Of a stretch of DNA of 64,000 nt, positions 48,840 through 60,854 are shown one piece after another. The notes below the pieces were generated by a model. The model was given only the letters and a program-made list of their open reading frames with translations. It did not search any database and was not told the DNA's origin. The stretch's first letter is position 1; the number at the start of each line of letters is the position of its first letter. The translations under genes and the position numbers were made by a program. Source of the stretch: Kuschelorhynchus macadamiae (lineage: Eukaryota; Arthropoda; Insecta; Coleoptera; Curculionidae); assembly GCA_030620095.1 (NCBI GenBank), contig JAUTXW010003390.1, positions 513,805-577,804 on the forward strand, read 5' to 3'.

Positions 48840-49535
48840 TTTCAAAACTGTACAATATACTATTATGATTTTAAATTAAAAATGGCGGCGTCAATATGTC
48901 AGACGAATTTTGTCATTGATTTTTTGTTTATACTCTATATGAGTAAAATGTTAAAAAAAATACTCCAAAAGAAATAAACTGGTAACATTTTTGTACGAAT
49001 ATAAGATGGCGGCCTCATAAAATATTAAAAAAAAAATCAGCCTGAAAAAACTACTTGTTAAATTAATTTCAACTTTTGTGCAAGCATTAAGTGTGATATA
49101 GAGAAAAACTAGTAAATTTGTAGTACGAATTCGAAATGGCAGAAGAAAATAGCGACCACATAAATAAATATTTAAGGCAACATAAAAAAAAATTCTTATT
49201 CAAAATTTGTACAAAAATTAAATGTTAAATAGGAATAAACTGGTACGATTTCGACATGAAAGAACAAAATAGCTGTCTTAAGAAAATTAGTGTATTGATT
49301 TTATTTTAAATTGTGCCCAAAAAATCAAGTGAAACATAGGTAGAAAATGTTAAAATATTGTTACGAATTCAATGTGGAGGAACAAAATGGCGCACAATAA
49401 AAATGGTTGAAGACAGAATATATATTATATAATATAAAAGATTGTGCGGAACTAAATTGGGTAACACTTCACTATTCCTAATAAAAGGAAAGCCTCATAA
49501 CGAGAGAAGTTCAGGATAAAGGAAATTTCCAATTT

Positions 49536-50849
49536 TTTTGAATAATTGATGAATTTTGGTTTTAAGATCAGAAAAATGTATAAAAATATAAAAATGTTCA
49601 ATTTCCATTGGTTAAACAGAAATAACTTTTTTTTAATAGCTTTCCTTACCAACTGATACCAACTTTGGGTAAATGAATTTCAATAGGAGATTTTTTACCC
49701 CTTCAATTACATTGATTGACGTCACATTACAAACCAGTATAGAAGAGATAAAGAATTTGTCGTCTTATTTTTAAAGTGGAGTGAAAATTAATTTAATTTT
49801 GAAACCCTGAAATTACGTTAATATTTGATCTCACCTCCATATGTATCAGAATAAAATGTATTTCTTTAACCAATCTAAGACAATTTCATTTGCATCCCTA
49901 CTCTCGATACATTCGGACACATAAGATGGCTAGATTTTCCATTAATACAATTTTGCACAGTTAAATTGTAGGTTAAGAGAGAAGGCTATCTTATATGGAA
50001 TATCTTCTTAGTTATTAAAAAAGGCGTAGATAAGAACCAATGGCTACAATAAAAATATGACAAACACAAACCAAAAACTATACTTTTAATTAAGGATATA
50101 TCAAGAACAACGAGTAAATTAACGAGAATCTGACCAGTAAAAATGCTATAAGTACACATATGATAATTTTAAAAGGTATTAAGTATATATTAGCTATAGT
50201 TCCACTGAGATGTAATAGGCGAAAGTAAACATAATATGTTGTTCTCATTATTTCTTTTTTCTTTCACGATATTTAGAAAAAAAGTAATATATTTATTTAA
50301 AGCTGTTGTATGTTTTTACAGAACGTAACTACGTAAATTTATTCCATTTTCATTGATAGAAAAGTAACTTATATATATTATTATACTTATAATATATTTA
50401 CCTGACGTTTTAATCAAACTGAATCAAATGCATTTTTTAAATACCTAACTTTTGCATTTGTTTTAGGCAAATTTCTGACGAAAAACTACATATACCGTTT
50501 TAAGCATTACATTATGATGCATGTTTCCTATAAGAATATAGTCAAATGTAAAAAATTATTTATGATCTTTTAATTAATTGCCAAAAAAATCTTATTAAAT
50601 TAGGTGAAGAGAGGAAAGGTTTATCGATGCGAGATTTAAAGACTTGCAGATTAAGGGAAAACGGAACGATTTTTGACTATAATAGTTTTCCTAAAACGGT
50701 ACCTAAAATTGTTCTGAACACCCATTTTTTTTTTTTATACGGTTAAATTGAGGCAACTTGGTGTTAATCTGTAATTATATAGTGTACCAATTGACTTCAG
50801 TCCCAGATTAACAAGCAATCTTCAGTTTTGCCACTGACTCAAATTATGT
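49536..50849. other. Intergenic (or intronic) AT-rich DNA upstream of the giant gene
   Basis: No coding signature. It may be an intron or the 5' flank of the helical-repeat gene that follows; no exon, promoter or transcription start could be identified. Confidence 0.4.
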
Positions 50850-52370
50850 GGGGCGAGAGCATTGACAGACAATAAGGTTCAACGAATAGAAACTGAAAAA
50901 GTCGTAGCATTACATGAAATAATAATAAAAATCTTTCCAGCAGGTAGCGTCTGAAGTAACCCAGTGTGTAGAAAAAAAACTAAAAAAACTTACCGTTATT
51001 TGAGCAACATGAAGATGCCAGTAATAACAATTGAAGATATTGTCGAAATTCGTAGCCTATCGAGCCATTAAGAAAACTGAGTATTACAATCGACAACATT
51101 CAAAAAAAATGAAGAATTTAGACGCGAAGCTTTCATAGCCATTCGAGAGCCTCTAATTCAGATAGCCGAAATCCTGGAACACGTGCAGAAGACTTGAAGA
51201 TCAAGCTTTTTCACACTTCACCAGCCTTTGCAAAATGCGATCGAGATCATCAGTTTAGAACAACATAATTTTGATATACGCATGGAAGATTTCGAACAAC
51301 TCAAAACGATAGGAGATGCTACGACTTCGCTTGCCCAATGCATGCTCGACCAAAACGTCAACAATTTTTGAGCCTATAGCATTGGATCTAGCACAAAGAA
51401 ACGCTACGCTGATTGACATTTTTGGATAATATAGAAACATTAAGCCTGATGGATATTGTTTATTCTGTGAGAGAATTTGCGGATGCAGTTGAGCAAGTAG
51501 CCAACCAGTTCACAAGTACTGCAGGAACATTGCCACCTGAGGTTAAAGAGTTAGTCTCTTCTTCACACGAAGAAACAATAATAGTCGAGGAGGAAATATG
51601 TTTAAGAGCTTAGAACCTTTGAGGGAAACTTTGGAAGATATAAAAACAGCATCAGATCTTCTAGAGCAACAAGCTTTGCTAACCGAATTATCAGAGCTTC
51701 TTAAGGCTGCTCAGCAAGTCACAGGAAACTTAAAAGAAGAAAGTGTTGAAGGAGTAGACTATGCGCTTCCTAAAAAATAAATACGGCGGCACAAATTGTT
51801 ATAAAAAACAACCGACCTGAGGCACAGGAAGTAACAGTGGCAGAACTTCAGTCCACCTAGAGGAACTGTCTTCAGCCGGCTCAAAACTAGTCCCAAAACT
51901 TATCGTTCCGGTTCAGAGAGCAACAGCAACACTATCTAAGATGGTTTCTGAATTTTTAGTTCAAAGAGGTATCAAAGAAGGACCAAAAGTATTAATGCCT
52001 AAAAATGCTGGCGTTCTGCAGCATGCTATTACATTAGTAACAGAGAGTACTTCACATTATTTGAAAAGAATTTGCTTGTTGAAGAATTAAAGAATATTGC
52101 CTTAACAGTGGATGTTAATTATAGTAAAAATGAGGACGTTGTTGAAGTAGAGAAGCTGATAGAAAATATTTCAAATGTAGTGTCAGAAGTCACTTTGGTA
52201 GAGGCTTTAACATCTGAGGATATTAATAAATCTGTCAATAAACTTAATACTTTGCAGGAAAATATTACTATACCTGAAATTCAGCAAGCAATAGCCTTGT
52301 CACTAAATAATATTACAACAACTTTAGCTGAAGAAAGCAAAGCAAAGAGAAGAAAGAGAATCAGGTAAGA
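50850..52370 (+). CDS. Giant alpha-helical repeat protein, left part (frame broken)
   Basis: First visible part of a giant + strand gene. Coding-like pieces follow each other in changing frames: RIETEKVVALHEIIIKIFPA (about 50880-50940), REPLIQIAEILEHVQK (about 51145), EIISLEQHNFDIRMEDFEQL (about 51245-51300), 51413-51613 (VREFADAVEQVANQFTS), 51598-51780 (LEPLRETLEDIKTASDLLEQ) and 52072-52368 (VEELKNIALTVDVNYSKNED). All are rich in Leu, Glu, Lys, Ile and Val with heptad-like spacing, predicting long amphipathic helices, and EPL..L marks helix starts. A possible splice acceptor (TTTCCAG) ends at 50940. The true first exon is unknown. Family not recognised; frameshifts could be sequencing errors or decay. 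Confidence 0.55.
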
Positions 52371-54499
52371 AGCTGAAAAAGTAAAAGCGTACGTAATCGA
52401 GTTGAACTATCTGAAAATCAAAAACCTTTGATGGAAAATATAAACCATCTTATTGAAAATGTCCAAAAGGCCATTTTGCAAGATATTCTGAAAAACTTCG
52501 GAAATTGACACCGTGTTAGAGACTGTTGTGGAACTAACTGAATCTATATTTGAAAATAAAGATTTGACTGGTAATCTAAATGAGGACAGAAATATTAAAC
52601 AAGGCCTTGAAAAGGCCAAATGATGTTAGCAACAGTCACATTATCGCCAGAACTTAGCGCTCAAATCCTACCTGAAGTCAAAAGCACTATCTTCTAGCAT
52701 TTCGGAAGCCCTTCATCCTAAGCAATATTTTAAAACATCTACAGATAAACTAGATCAATGCTTGGTTGTGCTTAAATCGTCTCAAATTAAACATGAGATA
52801 ATTCGTAGAACTTGAAAAATTGCAGAATATATTGAGTATACACAATTTAGAACAAGCTGGAGATAAATCATCTTTGGAAATTTTCCTTATGTTTATAAGT
52901 AATACTGTCAGTGATATTTTATCTGCAACACAAATGAATATTATAGAAAATCTACAATCAGAGTTGCAATTCCATAAAACTAAACTCGCTCATATATCTA
53001 TAGTACAACCTGTCATAGAATCTATTGAATTCATTCTTCCAAAATTTGTCGAATTTGTAGTAAAAGAAACTCAGTCATATCCCTTCAAAGCTCGTTAGAA
53101 AAGCTAAAACAGGTAGTAGAAAAACACCTTCTGAAGGAGAAAATCTATAGCTGAAGACCTAATGTTTACCGTACCTGTTATTGAGATGGATATAAAAAAT
53201 ATATTTTTGGAAACTATATTACAACAAGAAATTGAATATGTGTTTAAAGCACAAGATATGATTTTAAGGATGACTGAGTTTATACTGAGTGATTTCAAAG
53301 AAACTGAAGAACTTTTTAAAAGAAATATCTGAGTTTTTGGGGAATAATACAACTGATTTGAAGATGAACTTATTCAGCATGTCCACTTGTTGATCAATAA
53401 ATCAATGTATGGCCTAAAAGAAATAAAAAAACATGAAATTGAACAGTACAACCTTAAACTTCAACATATCCAAATAGTATCCGACTCTGTTCAAAGGTTT
53501 GGCAAATATAGCAGCCATAAATATAAAAACGTTAACAAGGACTGCATTTTGACTTTTGTAAAAGTCCCTCTATCCATTACAGACGTCAGTAAATGATCTG
53601 GTAGAAGCCAATTTGTCAGAGAATGACTTTAAATTCTTGGAAAATATTTCAAAAATATTCGATGATATCGATGCTTTCGTTACTTCTAAATTAGTTACAA
53701 AGAGTTCTCCGAACCGGTTCAGAAAGAGCAAATCATTATTTTCTTAGACATTTTAAACAGAGCTGTTAAATCTATAGGGGAAAACTCGCCTGTAAAAAAA
53801 ATTACCAATCAACTAAATACCATATCGAGGAGCTTCCAGTTATTGCAACAGATCTTGAAATTGGACATGCTGAAGAATTGAAAATCGAAATGGCCAAAAA
53901 GTACTTTATTAGCGACCTGCAGAAGCACCAGGAGATGGCATTAGGATATTATAATGTTGCTTCTGAGGATGATGAAGTACTTGAAACGACCTAAAGATTA
54001 CGAGAAAAAATCTGGAAACTTATGAGAAAGGGTGCGATTTATATTTAACTGAAGAAGAAAGAAATAATTGCAGATTCTAAAGTTAGTTTTTAAATAAAAC
54101 AACGCAAGCTTTCTCCAAGAAAGAACAGTTAAAACTGGAACCCGAACTCGAAATCTTAAAAGAGAAGTTGGAGGAATACAAAGTCCAATCAAAACAGTGT
54201 CAAAAAATATTTTGAAAATATGCAAAAGAGTTGCGCGATACTTAAAAGAAAAATCAGATGCTAAAAGTGTAAATGAAGAAGAGAAAAAAGTATAGTTGTA
54301 AGAAGTTCAGAAAATTGGGTTTCGACTGAACCAGATGAAGAATTAAAGAAAAATATTTCTCAGTCTAATGAAGAAGAAAAGAAGTTAAAACTAACTTAAC
54401 AAGCGTTCAGCCAGCGGACGAAAAAATTGAGAGTGTAGAAAACAATGAAAAATCTGAAGGCTTCTTAAAAGGAGATGTGCAAAAGGAAGTACCAACTAA
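52371..54499 (+). CDS. Giant alpha-helical repeat protein, second part (frame broken)
   Basis: Continuation in several frames. Clear pieces are MENINHLIENVQKAILQDIL (about 52431-52490), 52820-53098 (MQNILSIHNLEQAGDKSSLE; VQPVIESIEFILPKFVEFVV) and 53387-53596 (MLINKSMYGLKEIKKHEIEQ). Weaker ones lie up to about 54480, where the text becomes very Glu/Lys-rich (a charged linker, 54100-54500). Composition and helical periodicity match the neighbouring segments. Breaks are most frequent here, roughly every 100-300 bases. No enzyme or binding motif seen. Confidence 0.45.
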
Positions 54500-55361
54500 A
54501 TGTTAGGGATTTCAGAAGTAGAAGATATTCAATCAATTGATCTCATTAAAGAAAATATTAGTACTGAAACTTTAGAAGTATTCCGGTTCAACTTGCAGAA
54601 CAAACAAAATGTGGTGAAACAGAATCAGAAACAGGTAAAATTGCTATTGGTGAGAGAAGATGTCATAGAAATTCATCAAGATGAAGCCGCTGGTTATAAA
54701 AAACCATTGACATGTTACAGGAAACTAAGCAAGAAATACCAATTGAAGAGCAAATAGCGAAAACAAGCTTCATTTTAGTCAATCTTCATGAAAGAAAAGA
54801 AGATGAAGCAGTAGTTTCATCTCTTAAATCGCTAAAATTGGCAATAGCGACTATAGAAAAGCAGCCATTATCGGAAGAAAAACGTGCTGCAGTTCGGGAG
54901 TTGCAAAATCAGTTTCGGCAGATACCGAGCATCTACAAAATTTGCAGAAGTTAGATATATGCTTTCAATTAACACCTCAAGAACAAAGTGCTTTAGTGGT
55001 TACTGAAGAAACTTTGTCCGAAATATATAATTTGATTGGTTTGCAGGAACATGATGTTGCAAGTATTGCAGATAAACGGAACCTTCTGTTGGATCCATTG
55101 AAACTGCAAAAAGATGATGAAGATCTTCGACAGCCGTATAGCGACTTCTAAAGACTCTAAAAATGCGGGAAACAATTGAACCCCTTGAGCAGACTACAAA
55201 ACGTTGTCAACCTGATGGAAACTATTGCCATAGAAAAAGATTTCAAACACAAGTTGACTAATTCCATAAAGGTAGTCCAAGAAGCAGTTGAAAAGCTTAA
55301 ATCTGGAAAACTATCCAAATCTAAAATAGCTAATTTAATTAATATAGAGAAAATGTATTAA
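54500..55361 (+). CDS. Giant alpha-helical repeat protein, third part (frame broken)
   Basis: Four overlapping frames make one continuing text: 54500-54757 (MLGISEVEDIQSIDLIKENI), 54712-54954 (QEIPIEEQIAKTSFILVNLH, LKSLKLAIATIEKQPLSEE), 54942-55151 (QLTPQEQSALVVTEETLSEI) and 55176-55361 (LSRLQNVVNLMETIAIEKDF). Each switch falls where adjacent frames overlap, as expected of one-base indels in a single coding exon. Helix-rich, no recognised domain. Confidence 0.5.
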
Positions 55362-56445
55362 AAGTTCTTAGATAGTTTGGATAATATTAAAGTCCAGGCT
55401 GATATTGAACAGAAGGCAATTGACCTAGCAAATGACTGTTTAGCAATAATTAATGAATACTTGGAGATATTTTCAAAAAGATCAAGTGCTAGAGCCCTAG
55501 TAAAAGTATTTCAGAAAAATCCCAGAATTTAAAATAGCAATACAAAGTGTTCCTCATGAGTCGAGTTTAACATTGCTTAGAGAAATAGTTGAAGGAATGG
55601 TAGATAATGTTTTAAGTTTACTGAAACCGAAACTCCTCCTCTAAGTCCCCTGCAAACCTCTACAGTTCTTGCAAAACTCTTTGAAAAATTTGCAGAGTCT
55701 TTATTAGTGTCGGGATCCAGTTCAGAGAACAAATGCAAAAAAATATTAACTGGTGAGATACAAAGACCTGTTACAACATTACAATTTATCGCTAGTACAA
55801 TTTTGGAAGAACGGAAAAGATAAATTAGGGAACTGCAGATATAAATATTCTTAAAAATACTAATGATGTAATACATAAAACTTTTAACAATGGTCGAAGA
55901 AATAGAATACAAGACAACAAACGATCAAATTGTAATCTTGGACGAAGCCCGTGACAGTTTGAAAACTTTGCTAGCTTGCATCAATCAAGAATCTCAGATA
56001 AAGGATTTTATCGATCCATTGCAAGATATTTTAAAGAGCGTAGAAAAAGCACTGGAAAAGGCTCTAATAACGGGAAAAGAGGAACGAGAGAGAAGAACAC
56101 GTGCTACGTGAATTGAGGAATTCGCTACAGAAACTAGAAACAAAAATATGCAACGTTGAGAGTCCAAACATGCAGAAAATTATTTGCCAAGACTTGCAAA
56201 AACCTTTACAAATGATTATAGAAACTATTTCAGAAGACTCAGCTAGGGAAATGATGACTAATCAAGAAGTGGAATATTTGCAAAAATTGGCAAAATCGAC
56301 TAGTGATGTTAGTGATAATCTAAACGACAATTTAAGTGAAAAACTGCAAGTCCTAAATGAAGACCTTACGGAAATTATTTCAATTAACGAACAAGTAAAA
56401 GAGCTAAAAGCGCCTGAATCTCAGCAGACCTTGGCTGAGCTCTAA
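55362..56445 (+). CDS. Giant alpha-helical repeat protein, fourth part (frame broken)
   Basis: After a weakly coding stretch, two good frames: 55890-56111 (MVEEIEYKTTNDQIVILDEA, IDPLQDILKSVEKALEKAL) and 56101-56445 (LRELRNSLQKLETKICNVES, EVEYLQKLAKSTSDVSDNL). The second runs into a stop at 56443-56445, but a neighbouring frame takes over from about 56433 (ALNDSLEEFQNALDLTHLVV) and leads straight into the long open frame. The junction is therefore a one-base shift and not a true end. Confidence 0.55.
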
Positions 56446-56474
56446 ACGATTCTTTAGAAGAATTTCAAAACGCT

Positions 56475-59400
56475 TTGGATTTAACCCATTTGGTAGTGGA
56501 AAAACCAAATATTTTAGATGCCAGTACTCCACTGAACGAGTTTAATAATTCCTTAAAAGAGTTCTTAAATTTCATTATAGCCGTAAGGCATTCATCAGAA
56601 GGGAATATGAATTTATTTGAAAGATTAATTTTGCCTTTAGAAGAACTACAGATTGCTCTAAATAACTGTTTAGATGCGAAAGTCGTAAATGAGGAAATTA
56701 GTATTTTAAAAGATATTGCTACCCGTTTTCAAAATATATATGCACCCAGAGGCCTCATTGATAATCTGGAAAACCTTAATATATGTGATTTTTCTGAAGA
56801 AATAGATTCTCTTCAGAATAAACTGATAACAGTGTGTATGAAAGCAGTGTACATTGCCGACAAAGAAAGATCTATTATGCAGAGTCTTCTTAGACCGATA
56901 GAAAATATTACTAAAGCAATAATTGTAATGCAAAGGGAATTATCTACCAGAGTGGCTCTTAAAAATATCTTAAACAAGTTTGCAGATTTAAGTAACAAAC
57001 TACAAGAAAAAGCTAAAACTGTCGTGATGCCTGAAGAAGCAATCTTGCTAAATATTATAGTAGACCTGAAAAAAGTATCTGCGTTATTTGAGATCCAGAT
57101 GAACCCAGAGAGTTTGGATGATGTGGTTGAGTATTCTCGAAATGAACTTGAAGGGCTGCTATGTTCTGTTAAATTGGCGCATAGTGAAAGTCAAAAGTTA
57201 ACAAATCAACGTTTAAAAAGTTCAGTTTTGAATTTGCAAAATGCTTTAGACGAATTGTTAAACATATCTCCAAACAATCCGAGCATGAATTATTTTTACA
57301 TAATTACTGACTGCCTTGCAGAGCTAGACAGAAACATTTTTAGTGAAATATCGGAAAATGTGGATGCTACCACCATTGCAGTAAGAAAGAGTATTGACAC
57401 TATGAAAGCAAATTTAAGAACGGTGGAAAATAAAATCGTAGAAGAACATCCAGGTGCATCAGAAGCTGTTATATCACTACTAGAACTAAGAGAGCCTGTA
57501 AAAGAATTAGAACAAGAAATAACTTGGGTTGATAACGTAGATGAACAAGAGCCCATCCTAGATGAACCTAGAAGAAGAGAAGCTCTTAATATCGTTCAAA
57601 CGTCTTTGGAGAAACTTTCGAAGGTAGTTTTGTCAATAGAAGAAACTCTTCACAAACCAGTTATTACCGAATTAGAAACTAGTAACTTAAACCAAGCCAT
57701 TCAAGGTTTTAAAAATGTAGTTTATATTATCGAGAAACAACCTGAACTGAATGCAAAAATACATATTCTGAAGCCCTTAAAAGCTTTGATTACTAGGACT
57801 GAAGATTTTCAGAGGGTATTGTCGAGCGAAGCTGTTGCAACAGAGCAAACTGGAACAGCGGGTTCCATTAAAGACTTAAGCATTTTAAGAGACAACCAAA
57901 TTGAAACCTCTAAGTTATGTGGTTTAATAAAGGATGTATGTCTTGAAGGTTCTAACTTGGAATTATTTCTTGAACTATTGGAACCATTAGATTATTTGCA
58001 AGACTGTCAACAAAATTTGATAAATCTCATAGCTAACGATTTAATTGAGGAACTCAATGACGCAGATAAACATAATGTGTCTTCCATTACAGGGAAATTA
58101 AAAAATATTTTCCAAATTTTGGACGAGCATAGTTTTCATGTCCCAATGAGTCCCATGCCTACCGAAAATACTGCTACAGAGTTAGCGTTGCTAAAAAGTA
58201 TTGTGGAAAACGTAGTTTTAACCGGAAGTCCCGCTTTTGAATATATCCAAGAGCCTCTAAAGTTATTGTTAGTCAAAATTAACATTATACAGGATAAGTT
58301 AAAGAGTAAACACACTACTCTTCGTGAATCCCTCAATTTTAAAGAACCTCTTAGAATCCTTAGTTTAGAATTGAATGCGCTGCGGGCAAAAACTGAAGAA
58401 CTAAATCTCCAAACTCAATATGGTATTTTAGCTATTATTGATCTTAAAGACTCCATAAATGATCTAAATACTGCCCTAGAAAAATCAATAGAAATGAGAC
58501 AAATTAGCTTACAGGAAGCTGAAAATTTAAATACCATTTTGGAACCTCTCAAATATTTATCCTCAGTTATTGTAGAAATCAGAGAACAGGCTATAGAGCC
58601 GGAACTTTTAGAAAAACAGAAGCATAAGGCTAAGGCTGCACTATTGGCTGTCAAAGAAGCATTTAAAATTATTTTACAAAGTGAAGTTGAAACAAAATCG
58701 TTTGTAGAAATTCCCGTGCAAGCCCTAATGGAAGCTGTGTCTCAAGTAGAATATAGAATTGATGAAAACATTATAGATCAAGAAATGAAATGTTCTATCA
58801 TGGAACTAACTGGACCTATTAAATTGCTCCACCGGGAAGTAAAAGTATTGAAGGAAAAAAGCGAAAAACTCAATTTGGCAGAACAGCAAGGAGTTTTATG
58901 TATTACTGATGTAGCAGATGCGGTGGAAAACTTTAATGCTACTTTAGGAGAACTTGTCGATTCTCCTAATACGAAACAAGAAACATTATGTAAAGTATCG
59001 AAAATTCTTTCTGAATTAAATGTTCCTTTAGAAAATATTACTTTATTGGTGAGAACGATTTTCGAAGAAAGTCAGGAACTCAGAGAACTTGAATTGAAAA
59101 AACCAGAAATGCTGGCTTCCGTTGAAGAATTAAGAAAAGCTGTGGAAAAAGTTGACCTTGAAGATGCCCCTTTCCATGCTTTAAAAACTTCTTTGCAATT
59201 CATAATTACATCCTTGTCAAATCTGGAAATAAAGCTATCGAAATACGACAAAAATGTAAAAGGACAACCTACAGAAGAACTAATAGAGCCCATAAGTACA
59301 CTTCGTGAAGAAATCAAGGTATTAAAACAGGGAATAGAGCTTATAGAACAACATGCAATTCTTTCAATTGTCGAAATAGCCGAGACTATAGATGACTTGC

Positions 59401-60854
59401 AAAGCAAGCTAGAAGATGCTGTCATTTTACAAATACCTTTAAAAGGAGCTTTAGAAGAAGAATCAAAAATTACATCCAAAGTAGTAGAACCAATAGATAA
59501 ACTTAATATCATAGTGAAACAATTTTCAGAAGAAATAAGAAAGCCAGAAATGTTAGAGCTAAGTAAACCTGATCTTGTAAAACCTATCGTTGCATTAAAG
59601 AAAGTTATAGAAATAGTTCTTCAAGTACCACTTATTACCCAGTCTTTAGAAACAGTTGAGTTGTTGCAAACTATCAATACTAACCTCTCTGGCATTGAAG
59701 AAGATTTAGTAGAAGCTGAATCAACACCTGAAGAAACTGCGAGAATCTTATTAGAACCTACAACTGTGTTTTCTCAGAAAATAAAAACTTTAATGCAGAA
59801 AATTGACGAAGTGCAACTTTCACCACAGCCAGAAATATTGTCTATAACTAAAGTAGCAGATTCAGTAGCTAACTTAGAAAACAGCTTGGAAGAAATTACT
59901 AATTTACCGAAAGTGGATCAAGAAATTGTATACGAAAAATCTACGATTGTAAATAAATATAAGGTTCCTATGGAAGAATTGGTGCTCGTATTAAATCAAA
60001 CTTCGAAACACATGACATTTTTAGACATTAGAAAACCTGAAATGAAAAGTGCTGTCATGGCATTAAAGGAAGCTGTTGCAGAGATAAAGCAGGCCACCTT
60101 GAAAGTCAAAACATTAGAGCTGCCTGTGAAATCACTTACAGCAGCTTTAGAGCAATTTGAGGGGCAGCTAACCATAGAAGCCCCTGAAATCGTACATGAA
60201 TTAAGTGATGAAAATAAAACAGACGTAAAAAACATGGAAGGAATAATTCATGAGGATCAACTTCAGAAAGAAATTCAAATAAAAGATTTAGGATCTGAAA
60301 AAAGAGAGTTAAAAACAGTCGAAAAAGAGTACACGTTGAAATCTGATTCACCAGTTGAAAAAAATGATATTGAAAGAATAGAGCATCATGAAACAAAAAA
60401 ACAAGCAGATAACACAGAAAGGTCGAGTAAACTAACCATTGAGTCAGCTGATACGGACAACATGAAAACAACAGATCAAAAACAAACTGAAGATAATCAA
60501 GCTAAAGAAAAAATCATATCTAAAGGGAAACAAATATTGGGTATAGTAGCTGAGCTCAGCAAGAAGCTTAATATTGAAGCTGTAATACTGGGTATCAGTC
60601 AGAAAAATATAGAAAATATTGCAATAGCTACTCAATTTGAGGAGAGTGTTGCTAATCTGAATAGAGGATTAGCTGAAGTAATCAATAGTTATGAATTAAT
60701 AGACATGCCTGAAGAAGAATTTAATAGTATTGCTACTTTGATTGAGCCATTAAAGAATTTTGATCTTATAATTACACAGAATAACAAAAATTTAAGAAAA
60801 TCAGAAAACTTGAAGTCCCACAACCTGAAGCACAACACGCTGTGGCTTTGTTAA
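56475..60854 (+). CDS. Giant alpha-helical repeat protein, 1459-codon uninterrupted part
   Basis: By far the longest frame in the window; it is open from about 56433, and 56475 is only the first Met. The protein is almost entirely predicted helix (Leu, Glu, Lys, Ile, Val; few Gly, Trp or Cys), with no signal peptide or membrane segment. Repeats of about 150-160 residues show in the motif KPEM at residues about 876, 1022 and 1186, each followed by a hydrophobic-basic helix (KKPEMLASVEELRKAVEKV; RKPEMKSAVMALKEAVAEI), and in recurring EP(L/I)..L helix starts. Residues about 1238-1350 are a charged, low-complexity linker (KTDVKNMEG ... DNQAKEK). Then LGIVAELSKKLNIEA begins a further module. Intact over 4.4 kb, so probably a real gene. 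A scaffold or muscle/cytoskeletal role is a guess from the architecture; the family is unknown to me. Confidence 0.8.
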   Translation: MDLTHLVVEKPNILDASTPLNEFNNSLKEFLNFIIAVRHSSEGNMNLFERLILPLEELQIALNNCLDAKVVNEEISILKDIATRFQNIYAPRGLIDNLENLNICDFSEEIDSLQNKLITVCMKAVYIADKERSIMQSLLRPIENITKAIIVMQRELSTRVALKNILNKFADLSNKLQEKAKTVVMPEEAILLNIIVDLKKVSALFEIQMNPESLDDVVEYSRNELEGLLCSVKLAHSESQKLTNQRLKSSVLNLQNALDELLNISPNNPSMNYFYIITDCLAELDRNIFSEISENVDATTIAVRKSIDTMKANLRTVENKIVEEHPGASEAVISLLELREPVKELEQEITWVDNVDEQEPILDEPRRREALNIVQTSLEKLSKVVLSIEETLHKPVITELETSNLNQAIQGFKNVVYIIEKQPELNAKIHILKPLKALITRTEDFQRVLSSEAVATEQTGTAGSIKDLSILRDNQIETSKLCGLIKDVCLEGSNLELFLELLEPLDYLQDCQQNLINLIANDLIEELNDADKHNVSSITGKLKNIFQILDEHSFHVPMSPMPTENTATELALLKSIVENVVLTGSPAFEYIQEPLKLLLVKINIIQDKLKSKHTTLRESLNFKEPLRILSLELNALRAKTEELNLQTQYGILAIIDLKDSINDLNTALEKSIEMRQISLQEAENLNTILEPLKYLSSVIVEIREQAIEPELLEKQKHKAKAALLAVKEAFKIILQSEVETKSFVEIPVQALMEAVSQVEYRIDENIIDQEMKCSIMELTGPIKLLHREVKVLKEKSEKLNLAEQQGVLCITDVADAVENFNATLGELVDSPNTKQETLCKVSKILSELNVPLENITLLVRTIFEESQELRELELKKPEMLASVEELRKAVEKVDLEDAPFHALKTSLQFIITSLSNLEIKLSKYDKNVKGQPTEELIEPISTLREEIKVLKQGIELIEQHAILSIVEIAETIDDLQSKLEDAVILQIPLKGALEEESKITSKVVEPIDKLNIIVKQFSEEIRKPEMLELSKPDLVKPIVALKKVIEIVLQVPLITQSLETVELLQTINTNLSGIEEDLVEAESTPEETARILLEPTTVFSQKIKTLMQKIDEVQLSPQPEILSITKVADSVANLENSLEEITNLPKVDQEIVYEKSTIVNKYKVPMEELVLVLNQTSKHMTFLDIRKPEMKSAVMALKEAVAEIKQATLKVKTLELPVKSLTAALEQFEGQLTIEAPEIVHELSDENKTDVKNMEGIIHEDQLQKEIQIKDLGSEKRELKTVEKEYTLKSDSPVEKNDIERIEHHETKKQADNTERSSKLTIESADTDNMKTTDQKQTEDNQAKEKIISKGKQILGIVAELSKKLNIEAVILGISQKNIENIAIATQFEESVANLNRGLAEVINSYELIDMPEEEFNSIATLIEPLKNFDLIITQNNKNLRKSENLKSHNLKHNTLWLC

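Larger units (their letters stand above)
46640..49535. mobile_element. GCCGCCATTTTG repeat family, copy C: foldback split by a mariner-like insertion
   Basis: Plus-oriented units at about 46690-47110 (cores near 46707 and 46928) and minus-oriented units at about 48880-49400 (AAATGGCGGCGTC near 48884, AAGATGGCGGCCTC near 49010). The right end at 49448-49530 (CGGAACTAAATTGGGTAACA, CTTCACTATTCCTAATAAAAGG) equals the inverted end of copy B. The centre holds a Tc1/mariner-like element (47178-48393). Confidence 0.65.

Noticed and set aside
45577..50850. Search for GH35 exon 2 (RPGPYICAEW-type sequence)
   Set aside because: Nothing similar found on either strand by reading.
59072..59512. 146-codon minus-strand open frame and other minus-strand frames across 56.7-61.2 kb
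   Set aside because: Antisense of the helical-repeat coding sequence, rich in Ser/Leu as expected for a shadow of Glu/Leu-rich coding.
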